Positions 1 through 9,271 are shown, numbered from the stretch's first letter. The stretch is DNA of 64,000 bases from Pseudonocardia hydrocarbonoxydans (GCF_006539565.1 NZ_BJNG01000020.1:1-64000), one strand, 5' to 3'. Made by a program: numbers and translations. Notes: a model not told the origin generated them from the sequence alone.

Positions 1-333
1 GGGGGTGAAGCAGATCAGGTTTGTCGAAGAGGTTCGCGCAGGGGTTCTGTCAGGTCCGCGAGGCCCGATCAGGCGCTCGGTGGGGCAGCTGAATGTGCCC
101 CAGACAGGCCTACCTCGCGGGCCAGGCCGCAACCACAGCGGACACCTGGGCATGAAGTGCGCACGACGGTGGCCAGATGTTTCGGGGTCACGCTGGGGTC
201 ACCGGCACCGATCTGGTGGTCTTCACCCGGAGCACCGATAGGACACCCACAGGTGAGTTTGTGCAATGCCTTGACCGGCTTGCCACTCGATCATCATGTT
301 TGCGCAGTTCAGGACGCACGAGAGGGGTTCAGG
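1..333. other. intergenic, no gene supported
   Basis: Short open frames here lack a ribosome binding site, show no family resemblance and overlap one another. The stretch lies downstream of the minus-strand tRNA-Arg. I see no clear terminator hairpin or attachment-site repeat in it, and the left edge of the window may cut a feature. Confidence 0.5.
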
Positions 334-409
334 TGGTGCCCCCGGCAGGATTCGAACCTGCGGCACCCGCTTTAGGAGAGCGGTGCTCTATCCCCTGAGC
401 TACGAGGGC
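334..409 (-). tRNA. tRNA-Arg (anticodon CCT)
   Basis: On the minus strand the acceptor arm GCCCTCG pairs with CGGGGGC (one G-T pair). The anticodon stem CCGCT/AGCGG encloses loop CTCCTAA, so the anticodon is CCT, reading AGG. The T arm GCAGG-TTCGAAT-CCTGC is canonical. The discriminator A is followed by a genomically encoded CCA (complement at 334-336), unlike the tRNA-Ala at 18136. Confidence 0.97.
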
Positions 410-534
410 GGCGGATCGATCGTAGTGCCCCGTCGTCCGGCCCCGGCCACCCGATGCGGGCACGCGGAGACCTCCGGGTCACGACCGGCCGGATCGGGTC
501 GACAGGCGCCCCCCGGCCGGGCAGGGTTCCGGTC

Positions 535-2955
535 GTGAAGATCCTGGTCCGTGCGCTGGTGGTCCTCGGGGTGCTGGTGCTCGTGGCCGCGCTGGTGGTC
601 GTGTGGACGGTGCGGCAGCCGTTCCCGCAGGTCGACGGCGAGGTGGCGCTGCCGGGGCTGTCGGCCGAGGTGACCGTGCGGCGCGACGCCGCGGGCGTGC
701 CGCACATCTACGCCGACACCAGCGCCGACCTGTTCGCCGCGCAGGGCTACGTGCACGCGCAGGACCGGTTCTGGGAGATGGACGTGCGGCGGCACACGAC
801 CGCCGGGCGCCTCTCGGAGCTGTTCGGGGAGGCCACGCTCACCGAGGACCGGGTGATCCGGACGATGGGCTGGCGGCGGGTGGCCGAGCAGGAGCTCCCG
901 CTGCTCGACCCGCGGACCCGCGCGTACCTCGACGCGTACGCGACGGGCGTCAACGCCTGGCTCGCCCAGCACGACGACGCCCGGGAGCGGGCGCTGGAGT
1001 ACGTGGTGCTCGGGCTGACCGGCGTCACCACCGAACCGGAGCCGTGGACGGCGCTGGACTCGCTGGCCTGGCTCAAGGCGATGGCCTGGGACCTGCGCAC
1101 CAACCTCCCCGACGAGCTCGCCCGCAGCGCCGCCGCCGACACCCTGCCGCCCGAGCGGGTCGCGCAGCTCTACCCGGAGTACCCGTTCGACCGGCACCCG
1201 ACGATCGTCGAGGGCACCGGCGACGGCCCGGGGCCCGGACCCGCCGTCGTCCCGGCCGGGCTGGGCGAGCTCGGCGACGCCCTGGACGCGGTCCCGGCGA
1301 CGATCGGCGCGGAGGGCGGCGGCATCGGCTCGAACTCCTGGGTGATCGCGGGCGAGCACACCGCGTCGGGGCGGCCGCTGCTGGCCAACGACCCGCACCT
1401 CGGCTCGTCGCTGCCCTCGGTGTGGCACCAGGTCGGGCTGCACTGCCGGGTGGTCGGGGAGGCGTGCCCGTTCGACGTCACCGGCTTCTCCTTCTCCGGG
1501 CTGCCCGGCGTCGTCATCGGGCACAACGACCGCATCGCCTGGGGCTTCACCAACCTCGGTCCCGACGTCATGGACCTCAGCCTGGAGCGCGTCGACGACA
1601 CCACCTACGAGCGCCTCGGGGCCCGTGTCCCGCTGGATACCCGCGTCGAGCGGATCGAGGTGGCGGGCGGCGAGCCGGTGGAGCTGACGGTCCGGTCCAC
1701 CGACGCCGGACCGATCGTCTCCGACGTGCTGGCAGACGGCGTCGCGGGCCCGGACGGGTCGAACGCGGTGGCGCTGCGCTGGACCGCGCTGGAGCCCGGC
1801 CGCACCGCCGACTCGCTGTTCGCGCTCAACACCGCGCGCGACTGGCCGCAGTTCCGCGAGGCGCTGCGGACCTTCGACGTGCCGGGCCAGAACGTCGTCT
1901 ACGCCGACGTCGACGGCAACATCGGCTACCAGGCCACCGGCCGCGTCCCGATCCGCGCCTCGGGCGACGGACGCGCGCCCGCGCCGGGCTGGACCGGTGC
2001 GCACGCGTGGACCGGCTCGATCCCCTACGACGCGATGCCGTATGTCCTCAACCCGCCCGAGGGGTACGTCGTCACGGCCAACAACGCCGTCGTCGACCCG
2101 GCCGCCTACGGCACCGCGCTCACCTACGACTGGTCGCGCGGTTACCGCGCCCAGCGGATCCGCGACCTGCTCGACACCGAGATCGCCCGCGGCCCCGTCG
2201 ACGTCGCGACGATGGGCCGGGTGCAGTTCGACAGCCGCGTCGCGTTCGCCGACGACCTGGTGCCCGCCGTGGCCCGCGTCGACGACTCGCCCGCGGCCGA
2301 TCTCCTGCGCGGCTGGGACGGCACGCACGGCGCCGACTCCGCCCCGGCCGCCTACGCCGAGGCCGTCTGGCGTCACCTGCTGCTGCGCACGTTCGACGAC
2401 GAGCTCACCGGCGACGCGCGCCCGGGGGGCGGCGACCGCTGGTTCGAGGTGGTGCGCGCGCTGCTGACCACGCCCGAGGACCCGTTCTGGGACGACGTCA
2501 CCACGCCCGCCCGCGAGACCCGCGACGACATGCTCCGCGCCGCGGTCGCCGACGCCAACGCCGAGCTCACCGAACGGCTCGGGGCCGACCCGCAGTCGTG
2601 GCGCTGGGGCGACCTGCACCGGCTCGAACTCACCCACGCCACGCTCGGCACCTCGGGCGTCGCGCCGATCGAGTGGCTGTTCAACCGCGGCCCGTACCCG
2701 GTCGGCGGCACCCGTGACGCCGTCGACGCGACGTCGTGGAACGCCCAGGTCGGCTACGAGGTGACCGCCGTGCCGTCCATGCGGATGATCGTCGACCTGG
2801 CCGATCCCGGCGCGTCGCGCTGGGTCGACCACACCGGCGTGTCCGGGCACGCCTTCCACGAGCACTACGCCGACCAGACCGGGACCTGGTCGCGCGGGGA
2901 GACCCTGCCGATGCACGATCCGACGGCGCGACACACCCTGGTGCTGCGGCGGTGA
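535..2955 (+). CDS. penicillin acylase family protein (peptidase S45)
   Basis: An Ntn-hydrolase of the penicillin/acyl-homoserine-lactone acylase family, which cleaves amide bonds and matures by self-cleavage into alpha and beta chains. With the GTG start at 535 the protein is about 806 aa and begins MKILVRALVV followed by one hydrophobic segment (about residues 5-25), a signal anchor or uncleaved signal. The frame is open from an ATG at 454, but that start would put 27 polar residues before the membrane segment. The beta-chain N-terminus is visible as GGGIGSNSW (Ser codon at 1330, about residue 266), the expected nucleophile, followed by LLANDPHLG. The in vivo substrate (beta-lactam, N-acyl homoserine lactone or lipopeptide) cannot be read from sequence. 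The stop overlaps the next start. Confidence 0.93.
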   Translation: MKILVRALVVLGVLVLVAALVVVWTVRQPFPQVDGEVALPGLSAEVTVRRDAAGVPHIYADTSADLFAAQGYVHAQDRFWEMDVRRHTTAGRLSELFGEATLTEDRVIRTMGWRRVAEQELPLLDPRTRAYLDAYATGVNAWLAQHDDARERALEYVVLGLTGVTTEPEPWTALDSLAWLKAMAWDLRTNLPDELARSAAADTLPPERVAQLYPEYPFDRHPTIVEGTGDGPGPGPAVVPAGLGELGDALDAVPATIGAEGGGIGSNSWVIAGEHTASGRPLLANDPHLGSSLPSVWHQVGLHCRVVGEACPFDVTGFSFSGLPGVVIGHNDRIAWGFTNLGPDVMDLSLERVDDTTYERLGARVPLDTRVERIEVAGGEPVELTVRSTDAGPIVSDVLADGVAGPDGSNAVALRWTALEPGRTADSLFALNTARDWPQFREALRTFDVPGQNVVYADVDGNIGYQATGRVPIRASGDGRAPAPGWTGAHAWTGSIPYDAMPYVLNPPEGYVVTANNAVVDPAAYGTALTYDWSRGYRAQRIRDLLDTEIARGPVDVATMGRVQFDSRVAFADDLVPAVARVDDSPAADLLRGWDGTHGADSAPAAYAEAVWRHLLLRTFDDELTGDARPGGGDRWFEVVRALLTTPEDPFWDDVTTPARETRDDMLRAAVADANAELTERLGADPQSWRWGDLHRLELTHATLGTSGVAPIEWLFNRGPYPVGGTRDAVDATSWNAQVGYEVTAVPSMRMIVDLADPGASRWVDHTGVSGHAFHEHYADQTGTWSRGETLPMHDPTARHTLVLRR

Positions 2956-3407
2956 GGTTCACCGCCGTCACCGCCGACGCCGGGCGCGGGCGGATCGCGA
3001 TCCCCGTGCCGTTCGACCCGGACGGGACGTGGGGCGCCAAGCCGGTGCACCGCGTGCACGGCACCGTCGACGGCTGCGGTGTGCGCGCCGTCGTCGAGGC
3101 CGACGGCGACGGGTGGCGGATCGTCATGGGCCCGGCGTGGAACCCGGGGATCGCACCCGGGCGCACGGTGGAGGTCGAGCTCGCACCGGAGGGCCCGCAG
3201 CGCGGCGACCTCGCCCCGGACCTCGCCGCCGCGCTGGCGGCGAACCCGGCGGCCGGGGCGTTCTTCGACTCGCTGGCGCAGTTCTACCGCCGCGCCTACC
3301 TGCGCTGGATCGACGGCACGAGGCGCCGCCCCGACGAGCGGGTGCGGCGCATCGCCCACGTCGTGGAGCTGCTGGAACAGGGGATCAAGGAGCGGCCGAG
3401 AGGGTGA
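2952..3407 (+). CDS. DUF1905 / YdeI-OmpD-associated domain protein
   Basis: A 151-aa protein starting with GTG inside the stop of the acylase gene (GTGA overlap), so probably translationally coupled. The N-terminal half (VRFTAVTADAGRGRIAIPVP, then VHGTVDG) resembles the DUF1905 beta-barrel. The C-terminal half (LAANPAAGAFFDSLAQFYRR, then YLRWIDGTRRRPDERVRRI) is the helical YdeI/OmpD-associated motif, in which bulky residues before R-rich helices are typical. The biochemical role of this family is not established. Its last 23 bases overlap the convergent flavoprotein gene. Confidence 0.85.
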   Translation: MRFTAVTADAGRGRIAIPVPFDPDGTWGAKPVHRVHGTVDGCGVRAVVEADGDGWRIVMGPAWNPGIAPGRTVEVELAPEGPQRGDLAPDLAAALAANPAAGAFFDSLAQFYRRAYLRWIDGTRRRPDERVRRIAHVVELLEQGIKERPRG

Positions 3408-4350
3408 CCCGGTGCTCGCGGCGCGCCGCCAGCGCCGCGTCGGTGTCCTGCGTGACCAGCTCGGCGTTGATCTGCGCCGCGGCCCACATGCCGGCCGCCG
3501 CGGCCGTCACGACCTGCGTCATCGGCTCCGCGACGTTGCCCGCGGCCCACACGCCCGGCACCGACGTGCGGCCGGTCGGGTCGGTGACCACCCGCGTCGC
3601 GATCGCCGTGCCGCCCATCTCGACGTCGGCGGTCTCGACGCCGAGCGCGGCGAGCAGCCCGTCCGTCGCCCGGACGAACCCGGCGGTGAACACCGCCTCG
3701 CGGGCCACGACGGTGCCGTCGGCGAGCCGCACGCCGGTGAGCCGGTCGTCGGCGACGACCACCCCGGCGACGCGGCCGGCCACGACCCCGATCCCGCGCG
3801 CGGCCAGGCGCTCCCACTCCTCGTCGGTGGGCTCGACGGCGTCGTTGAGGAACAGCGTGACGTCGGCCGACCACTGCCGGATCAGCAGCGCGTGGTGCAC
3901 CGCCAGCGGGCCGGTCGCGAGCACGCCGAGCGCGCGGTCGCGCACCTCGTGACCGTGGCAGTAGGGGCAGTGCAGGACGTCGCGGCCCCAGCGCTCGCGC
4001 AGCCCGTCGATGTCGGGGAGCTCGTCGACGACCCCGGTCGTGACGAGCACGGCCCGCGCGCCGACCGTGGACCCGTCGGCGAGGGTGGCGGCGAAACCGG
4101 GCGCGAGTGCCGTCACCGTGCCCTCGACGATCTCGCCGCCGTACCCGCGCACCTCCGCGCGCCCGGCCGCCAGCAGCTCGGCGGGCGGCACCCCGTCGCG
4201 GGTGAGGAAGCCGTGCACGCCCGCGGCCGGGGCGTTGCGCGGCTCCCCGGCGTCCACGACCAGCACGCGGCGCCGCGCCCGGGCCAGTGTCAGCGCCGCG
4301 CTCAGCCCGGCGGCCCCGCCGCCCACCACCAGTACGTCGTATGTCGTCAT
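3385..4350 (-). CDS. NAD(P)/FAD-dependent oxidoreductase, thioredoxin-reductase-like
   Basis: A 321-aa class-II pyridine nucleotide-disulphide oxidoreductase. The FAD-binding motif is at the N-terminus (YDVLVVGGGAAGLSAALTLA), a redox-active CxxC lies at HCPYCHGHE (about residues 131-139), and the C-terminal FAD site is GVWAAGNVAEP. The NADPH motif in the middle (LGVLATGPLAVHHA) is weak. Length and layout fit stand-alone thioredoxin-reductase-like proteins rather than a housekeeping trxB, and no thioredoxin gene is adjacent. It starts at the ATG at 4350, 65 bp from the divergent XRE-cupin regulator, a frequent actinobacterial pairing that suggests control by that regulator. The substrate is unknown. 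Confidence 0.9.
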   Translation of the reverse strand: MTTYDVLVVGGGAAGLSAALTLARARRRVLVVDAGEPRNAPAAGVHGFLTRDGVPPAELLAAGRAEVRGYGGEIVEGTVTALAPGFAATLADGSTVGARAVLVTTGVVDELPDIDGLRERWGRDVLHCPYCHGHEVRDRALGVLATGPLAVHHALLIRQWSADVTLFLNDAVEPTDEEWERLAARGIGVVAGRVAGVVVADDRLTGVRLADGTVVAREAVFTAGFVRATDGLLAALGVETADVEMGGTAIATRVVTDPTGRTSVPGVWAAGNVAEPMTQVVTAAAAGMWAAAQINAELVTQDTDAALAARREHRVTLSAAP

Positions 4351-4391
4351 GCCACGACCTTGCCCCTGATCCGCGGATCCGACAAGCAATG

Positions 4392-4406
4392 TTGCCGCTA
4401 TGGCAA
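4392..4406. promoter_or_regulatory. candidate operator, TTGCC-N5-GGCAA palindrome
   Basis: A perfect inverted repeat, TTGCC GCTAT GGCAA, lies in the 65-bp divergent gap ten bases before the XRE regulator start. A partly overlapping GCAATGTTGC sits just to its left. Position and symmetry suit autoregulation by the HTH-cupin protein and co-control of the flavoprotein gene. This is inferred from sequence only. Confidence 0.55.
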
Positions 4407-4415
4407 GATGGCGCC

Positions 4416-5000
4416 ATGTCCGACGACGACGTGCTCACCGAGGTCGGCCCCCGGCTGCGACGGCTGCGCCGCCAGCGGGGCGTCACGCTCGCGGGTCTGG
4501 CCGAGCTCACCGGCATCTCGGTGAGCACCCTGTCGCGGCTGGAGTCCGGGGGCAGACGGCCCAGCCTGGAGCTGCTGCTGCCGATCGCGCGGGCGCACCG
4601 GGTGCCGCTCGACGAGCTGGTCGGCGCGCCGCCGGTCGACGACCCGCGGGTGCGGCTGGAGCCGTTCGAGCGGGGCGGGGTCGTGTTCCAGGCCCTGACG
4701 CTGCAGACCGGGCCGCTGCAGGCCTACCGGATGACGATCCCGGCCGACTCGCCGCGTTCGGAGCCCGATCCCCGCACCCACGAGGGCTACGAGTGGCTCT
4801 ACGTCCTCAGTGGACGGTTGCGGGTGATCCTGGCCGAGCACGACTTCGTGATGCGCGCGGGGGAGGCCGCGGAGTTCGACACCCGGCTGCCGCACTGGTT
4901 CGGCCGCGCCGACGACCGGGCCGTGGAGATGCTCAGCCTGTTCGGCAAGCAGGGGGAGAAGATGCACGTGCGCGCCTCACCCCGGCGGCGATCGGCGTGA
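4416..5000 (+). CDS. XRE family transcriptional regulator with cupin sensor domain
   Basis: A 194-aa protein. Residues about 10-65 form an XRE/Cro HTH (LRRLRRQRGVTLAGLAELTG, then SVSTLSRLESGGRRPSL). Residues about 100-185 form a small cupin barrel (HEGYEWLYVLSGRLRVIL ... RAGEAAEFDTRLPHWFG) that may bind a small ligand or metal. The ATG at 4416 is chosen because it immediately precedes the HTH. Divergent from the flavoprotein gene with a palindrome between them, so it is probably the local regulator. It converges with the metallophosphoesterase with a 24-bp overlap. Confidence 0.92.
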   Translation: MSDDDVLTEVGPRLRRLRRQRGVTLAGLAELTGISVSTLSRLESGGRRPSLELLLPIARAHRVPLDELVGAPPVDDPRVRLEPFERGGVVFQALTLQTGPLQAYRMTIPADSPRSEPDPRTHEGYEWLYVLSGRLRVILAEHDFVMRAGEAAEFDTRLPHWFGRADDRAVEMLSLFGKQGEKMHVRASPRRRSA

Positions 5001-6125
5001 GCGCAGGGTGAGCACCGTGATCTCCGGCGGGGAGCCGACGCGCACCGGCGGCCCCCAGAACCCGGTGCCGCGCGTGACGTAGAGCCACGTCGGGCCGACG
5101 CGCACGAGCCCGGCCAGCACCGGCTGGTCGACGAGCGCCACCTGGGTGAGCGGCCACAGCTGCCCGCCGTGGGTGTGCCCGGAGATCTGCAGGTCGACGC
5201 CCGCGGCCACGGCCCGGTCGACCATCACCGGCTGGTGGCACAGCAGCACCACCGGCTGCTCGGGGTCGCGGCCGGCGAGCGCCGCGTCGAGGTCGAAGCC
5301 GTGTCCGGGCACGCCCGACGCCGCCGCGGTGCGGTCGTCGCAGCCCGCGAGGTGCAGCACGGCGTCGCCGCGGCGGATCTCCTCGCGCTCGTTGCGCAGC
5401 ACCCGGATGCCCAGCGTCGGCAGGAACGCCACCCACTCCGCGGCGCCGGAGTAGTACTCGTGGTTGCCGGTGACGAAGTAGGTGGGTGCGGCGATGTCGG
5501 CCAGCGGCGCGGCGTAGCCCCCCAGCTCCTCGACGCTGCCGTCGACGAGGTCGCCGACCACCGCGACGACGTCCGGTGCCGCCCCGTTGATCATCGCGAC
5601 GAACCCCGCGGCGTCGGCCCCGTCGACGAGCGGGCCGAGGTGGATGTCGGAGATCGCGGCGATGGTGAAGCCGTCGAAGGCGGGGTCGAGGCGGTCGAGC
5701 AGCACCTCGCGGCGCTCCACGCGCGGCTGCCGGGCCACGATCGCGCCGTGGGTGACGGCGCCGACGGCCGTCACCGCGGCCGCCCCGGCGATCACCCGCG
5801 CGAGGAACTTGCGGCGCTCCGGCGACGGGCGGCCGCGCACGAACCGGACGGCGAGCCGTACCAGCTCGCCGAGCGCGAGCACCATCCCGACGTAGACCAG
5901 CAGCGCGAACCAGAACCAGCCCAGGTAGTGCAGCGGGCGGGCCGTGTCCGGCGGGAGCGCGGTGCGCGTGAGCAGCGCACCGGCCACGGCGAGCCCCAGC
6001 ACGGCGACGACCGCCGCTCCCACCCGCCGGGCGCGGCGGCCGTCGGTCACGTCGTGCACGGCCCGGCGGTAGACGTACAGGTGCAGCAGGGCGACGAGCA
6101 CCAGCACGAACGCGACGTAACCCAC
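4977..6125 (-). CDS. membrane-anchored metallophosphoesterase
   Basis: A calcineurin-like phosphoesterase of about 382 aa. Three or four hydrophobic segments occupy the first about 135 residues (GYVAFVLVLVALLHLYVY; AAVVAVLGLAVAGALL; FALLVYVGMVLALGEL; a shorter segment follows). The two-metal catalytic motifs follow in order: SDIHLG, GDLVDG, GNHEYY, CHQP and GHTHGGQ. The layout matches YkuE/YaeI-type enzymes acting at the membrane. The frame runs open to 6194 but would then overlap the divergent gene at 6170; the GTG at 6125 directly precedes the first membrane segment and is preferred. Confidence 0.9.
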   Translation of the reverse strand: MGYVAFVLVLVALLHLYVYRRAVHDVTDGRRARRVGAAVVAVLGLAVAGALLTRTALPPDTARPLHYLGWFWFALLVYVGMVLALGELVRLAVRFVRGRPSPERRKFLARVIAGAAAVTAVGAVTHGAIVARQPRVERREVLLDRLDPAFDGFTIAAISDIHLGPLVDGADAAGFVAMINGAAPDVVAVVGDLVDGSVEELGGYAAPLADIAAPTYFVTGNHEYYSGAAEWVAFLPTLGIRVLRNEREEIRRGDAVLHLAGCDDRTAAASGVPGHGFDLDAALAGRDPEQPVVLLCHQPVMVDRAVAAGVDLQISGHTHGGQLWPLTQVALVDQPVLAGLVRVGPTWLYVTRGTGFWGPPVRVGSPPEITVLTLRSRRSPPG

Positions 6126-6157
6126 CGGCCGATCCTGCCCGTCGATCACCGGGGTCG

Positions 6158-6163
6158 TAGCGT
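6158..6163 (+). promoter_or_regulatory. -10 box TAGCGT, leaderless
   Basis: TAGCGT lies 6 bases before the ATG at 6170, leaving room only for a leaderless transcript starting at or next to the A of ATG. The same geometry recurs at several genes in this window. Confidence 0.5.
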
Positions 6164-6169
6164 CGGGGC

Positions 6170-7030
6170 ATGACCGAGACACCCACCGTCGCACTGCTCG
6201 GAACCGGGATCATGGGGGCGGGCATGGGCCTGAACATCCTCGCCGCCGAGCTCCCGCTGCGCGTCTGGAACCGCACCGCCGACAAGGCGCTCGCCCTCGG
6301 TGAGGCCGGGGCCACCGTCGCGGAGACCCCGGCCGAGGCCGTCGCGGGCGCCGACGTGATCGTCACGATGCTCGGCGACGGGTCCCACGTCCGCGAGGTG
6401 ATGGAGCGGGCCGAGCCCACGTCGGGCCAGGTCTGGGCCCAGATGACGACCGCGGGCGCCGACCAGACCGCGCTGCTCGCGATCGCGTCGGAGCGCGGGC
6501 TGCGGTTCGTCGACGCCCCCGTGGTGGGCACCCGCGCCCCCGCGGAGTCGGGTCAGCTGCTGGTGCTCGCGGCCGGGTCGCCCGAGGCCCGCGCGGCGGT
6601 CCAGCCGGTGTTCGACGCCGTCGGCCGGGAGACGCGCTGGGTCGCCGACACCGCCACCGGGCTCGCGGCGAGCCGGCTCAAGCTCGTCGTCAACAGCTGG
6701 GTGCTGGCGATCACCGCGGCGACCGGCGAGGCCGTCGCGCTGGCGGAGGGGCTGGGCGTCGACCCCCAGGCGTTCCTCGACGCCGTCGGCGGCGGCCCGC
6801 TCGACCTGCCCTACCTGCAGGCCAAGGCGAAGGCGATCCGCGCGCGGGACTGGACGCCGAGCTTCTCGGTGGCCAACGCGGCCAAGGACGGCGACCTCAT
6901 CACCGCCGCCGCGCAGGAGGCCGGGATCCGGCTCGACGTGGCCCCCGCGGCCGCCGCCCGTTTCCGTCGCGCGGCCGATGCCGGGCACGGCGACGACGAC
7001 ATGGCGGCCGGATACCTGGCGTCGTTCTAG
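6170..7030 (+). CDS. NAD(P)-dependent oxidoreductase, beta-hydroxyacid dehydrogenase family
   Basis: A 286-aa protein with an N-terminal Rossmann fold (VALLGTGIMGAGMGLNIL) and an NADP-type WNRTADK segment. A substrate-binding DAPVVGTRAPAESGQL motif comes at about 122-137. The helical domain contains the family catalytic lysine region (ASRLKLVVNSW). This is the 3-hydroxyisobutyrate / tartronate semialdehyde reductase / imine reductase superfamily. The canonical substrate loop is altered (GTRAPAESGQ rather than SGGVxGA), so the substrate cannot be named. It lies directly upstream of mprA but with its own promoter. Confidence 0.88.
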   Translation: MTETPTVALLGTGIMGAGMGLNILAAELPLRVWNRTADKALALGEAGATVAETPAEAVAGADVIVTMLGDGSHVREVMERAEPTSGQVWAQMTTAGADQTALLAIASERGLRFVDAPVVGTRAPAESGQLLVLAAGSPEARAAVQPVFDAVGRETRWVADTATGLAASRLKLVVNSWVLAITAATGEAVALAEGLGVDPQAFLDAVGGGPLDLPYLQAKAKAIRARDWTPSFSVANAAKDGDLITAAAQEAGIRLDVAPAAAARFRRAADAGHGDDDMAAGYLASF

Positions 7031-7035
7031 GTGTC

Positions 7036-7052
7036 TCTCAGCCGGGTCTCAG
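7036..7052 (+). promoter_or_regulatory. MprA-box-like direct repeat upstream of mprA
   Basis: TCTCAG occurs twice with an 11-bp period (7036-7041 and 7047-7052), 24 bases before the mprA ATG. MprA of M. tuberculosis is reported to bind two loosely conserved 8-bp direct half-sites separated by 3 bp, that is an 11-bp period, and to autoregulate. Geometry and position therefore fit an autoregulatory MprA site. Confidence 0.6.
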
Positions 7053-7075
7053 ACACGGCGTCCAGACTGGCCGTC

Positions 7076-7774
7076 ATGCGCATCCTCGTGGTCGACGACG
7101 ATCGGGCCGTGCGCGACTCGCTGCGGCGGTCACTGGCGTTCAACGGCTACCAGGTCGACCTGGCCGAGGACGGTCAGGCGGCCCTCGACGCCGTCGAGCA
7201 GCAGCGCCCGGACGCGATGGTGCTCGACGTGATGATGCCGCGCCTGGACGGCCTGGAGGTGTGCCGGCGACTGCGCAGCGCGGGGGACACGCTGCCGATC
7301 CTGGTGCTCACCGCCCGCGACGCGGTGTCCGACCGCGTCTCCGGGCTCGACGCGGGCGCCGACGACTACCTGCCCAAGCCCTTCGCGCTGGAGGAGCTGC
7401 TGGCCCGATTGCGCGCCCTGCTGCGCCGCCGCACGCCCGAGGACGTCGCCGCCGCGGCCGGGCAGAGCGCGGTGCTGGAGTTCGCCGACCTGTCGCTGGA
7501 CCCCGACACCCGTGACGTCCGCCGCGGCGAGCGCCCGATCAGCCTCACCCGCACCGAGTTCTCGCTGCTGGAGCTGCTGCTCGCGCACCCGCGCCGGGTG
7601 CTCTCGCGCGGCCAGATCCTCGAGCAGGTGTGGGGCTACGACTTCCCGACCACCGGCAACGCGCTGGAGGTCTACATCGGCTACCTGCGCCGCAAGACCG
7701 AGGCCGACGGCGAGCCCCGGCTCATCCACACCGTGCGCGGCGTCGGGTACGTGCTGCGCGACACCCCGCCGTGA
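7076..7774 (+). CDS. mprA: response regulator MprA
   Basis: A 232-aa OmpR/PhoB-type response regulator. The receiver domain (1-120) has the acidic pocket VDDD at 6-9, the phospho-accepting Asp at about D51 ([11 protein letters not shown]) and the conserved Lys in [12 protein letters not shown]. The winged helix is C-terminal ([12 protein letters not shown] ... [13 protein letters not shown]). Very close resemblance to mycobacterial MprA, plus the following kinase and HtrA protease, identify it as the envelope-stress regulator. The ATG at 7076 gives the family N-terminus [16 protein letters not shown]. Its TGA overlaps the mprB GTG. A TCTCAG repeat upstream is the likely autoregulatory site. 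Confidence 0.95.
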   Translation: MRILVVDDDRAVRDSLRRSLAFNGYQVDLAEDGQAALDAVEQQRPDAMVLDVMMPRLDGLEVCRRLRSAGDTLPILVLTARDAVSDRVSGLDAGADDYLPKPFALEELLARLRALLRRRTPEDVAAAAGQSAVLEFADLSLDPDTRDVRRGERPISLTRTEFSLLELLLAHPRRVLSRGQILEQVWGYDFPTTGNALEVYIGYLRRKTEADGEPRLIHTVRGVGYVLRDTPP

Positions 7775-9204
7775 GCACCCGGCCCGACGGGTCGACCCCG
7801 CGCGTCGAGATGCTCGACCGGTTCTCCCTGCGCTCCCGGATCGGCATCCTCGCGGCGCTGGTGGCGGCGATGGCGGTCGTGCTCGTCTCGCTCGCCGCGT
7901 TCCTCACGGTGCGGTCCAACATCCTCGCCACGCTCGACAGCAACCTGTTCCAGCGCGCCGTCGCCGCCGCACAGAGCGAGCTCGCCGACCCGCTGCAGCT
8001 GTCCACCATCCCGCCCGAGGTGATGGGCGCGGGCGACATCCGGATCGCCCTGCTCGCCGCGAACGGCAGCGCGCAGTCCGCGGAGGGGCAGCTCTCGGCG
8101 CCGCCGATCGAGGGGCCGGAGCTCGACGTCGCGCGCGGCCTCGCCGCGTCGTCGGTGCGCACGGCGTCGATCGACCGCGACCCCTACCGCGTCGTCGCCG
8201 TCCAGGCGGGCCCCGGCCGCGCGCTGGTGATGGGGCAGCGGCTCGACCCGACCCAGCAGGTGCTGACCCGCCTCGCGTTCGCGCTGCCCCTCGTCGGGCT
8301 GGTGGGGGTGGCGGTGGCCGGGGTGGCCGGGATCGCGGTGGCCCGGGCCGGGCTGCGGCCGGTGCAGCGGCTGACCTCGGCGACCGAGCGGGTGGCGGCC
8401 ACCGGCGACCTGCGCCCCATCCCCGTCGACGGCGCCGACGAGCTGGCCCGGCTGACCATCAGCTTCAACGAGATGCTCGGGACGCTCGCGGCGTCGCAGG
8501 AGCAGCAACGGCGCCTCGTCGCCGACGCCGGGCACGAGCTGCGCACCCCGCTGACGTCGATGCGCACCAACCTGGAGCTGCTGGCCGCCGCCGACCGCCC
8601 CGGCGCGCCGACGCTGCCCGACTCCGACCGCGCGGAGATCCTCACCGACGTCCACGCGCAGGTCGAGGAGCTCTCCACGCTGGTGGGCGACCTCGTCGAG
8701 CTGGCCCGCGACGACGCCCCGCTCACGGTGCACGAGCCGGTGGAGCTGACCGACGTCGTCGAACGGGCGCTGGAGCGGGTGAAGCGGCGCGCGGGGGACG
8801 TGCGCTTCGACGCGACGCTGGTGCCGTGGACGCTGATGGGCGACGCGACGGCGCTGGAGCGCGCGGTGTTGAACCTGCTGGACAACGCGGTCAAGTGGAG
8901 CCCCGCCGGTGGCACGGTGACGGTGCGGATGCGCCCGCTCGACGGGTGGTCGGTGCTGCTGGAGGTGGCCGACGAGGGTCCGGGCATCGCCGAGCAGGAC
9001 CTCCCGCGCGTGTTCGACCGCTTCTACCGCGCCGACCGCGCCCGCACCATGCCCGGGTCGGGGCTCGGGCTGGCGATCGTGCGGCAGGTCGCGGTGCGTC
9101 ACCTCGGCGCGGTGTGGGCGGGCCGGGCCGCCGGGGGCGGCGCGCTGCTCGCGTTGCGGCTGCCCGGCCGCTCCCCGGGACGGGTCCCGCCGGGCGGGCA
9201 GTAG
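7771..9204 (+). CDS. mprB: sensor histidine kinase MprB
   Basis: A 477-aa membrane sensor kinase. The first membrane helix is at about 26-48 ([20 protein letters not shown]), followed by an extracytoplasmic region of about 120 residues, a second helix ([20 protein letters not shown]) and a HAMP linker ([20 protein letters not shown]). The phospho-accepting His is in [13 protein letters not shown]. The ATPase domain shows N (LLDNAVKWS), G1 (DEGPGI), F ([11 protein letters not shown]) and G2 (GSGLGLAIV) boxes. The GTG start overlaps the mprA stop (GTGA), so the two are co-translated. In mycobacteria this kinase senses envelope stress and is repressed by periplasmic DnaK/PepD interactions; that mechanism is inferred here by homology. 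Confidence 0.94.
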   Translation: MSTRPDGSTPRVEMLDRFSLRSRIGILAALVAAMAVVLVSLAAFLTVRSNILATLDSNLFQRAVAAAQSELADPLQLSTIPPEVMGAGDIRIALLAANGSAQSAEGQLSAPPIEGPELDVARGLAASSVRTASIDRDPYRVVAVQAGPGRALVMGQRLDPTQQVLTRLAFALPLVGLVGVAVAGVAGIAVARAGLRPVQRLTSATERVAATGDLRPIPVDGADELARLTISFNEMLGTLAASQEQQRRLVADAGHELRTPLTSMRTNLELLAAADRPGAPTLPDSDRAEILTDVHAQVEELSTLVGDLVELARDDAPLTVHEPVELTDVVERALERVKRRAGDVRFDATLVPWTLMGDATALERAVLNLLDNAVKWSPAGGTVTVRMRPLDGWSVLLEVADEGPGIAEQDLPRVFDRFYRADRARTMPGSGLGLAIVRQVAVRHLGAVWAGRAAGGGALLALRLPGRSPGRVPPGGQ

Positions 9205-9271
9205 CGTCCGGCCCGTCCTACGCTGGCGGGGCGGGTCCGCGTCCGGCGAGCCCCCCGATCGTGGTGAGGTC

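Noticed and set aside
1..409. Second integrated element at tRNA-Arg
   Set aside because: No integrase and no repeat of the tRNA 3' end is visible within the window.
400..2934. Long open frame of over 800 codons antisense to the penicillin acylase gene
   Set aside because: Its protein is a low-complexity Arg/Gly/Val/Pro sequence caused by GC-rich third positions of the sense gene and has no domain.
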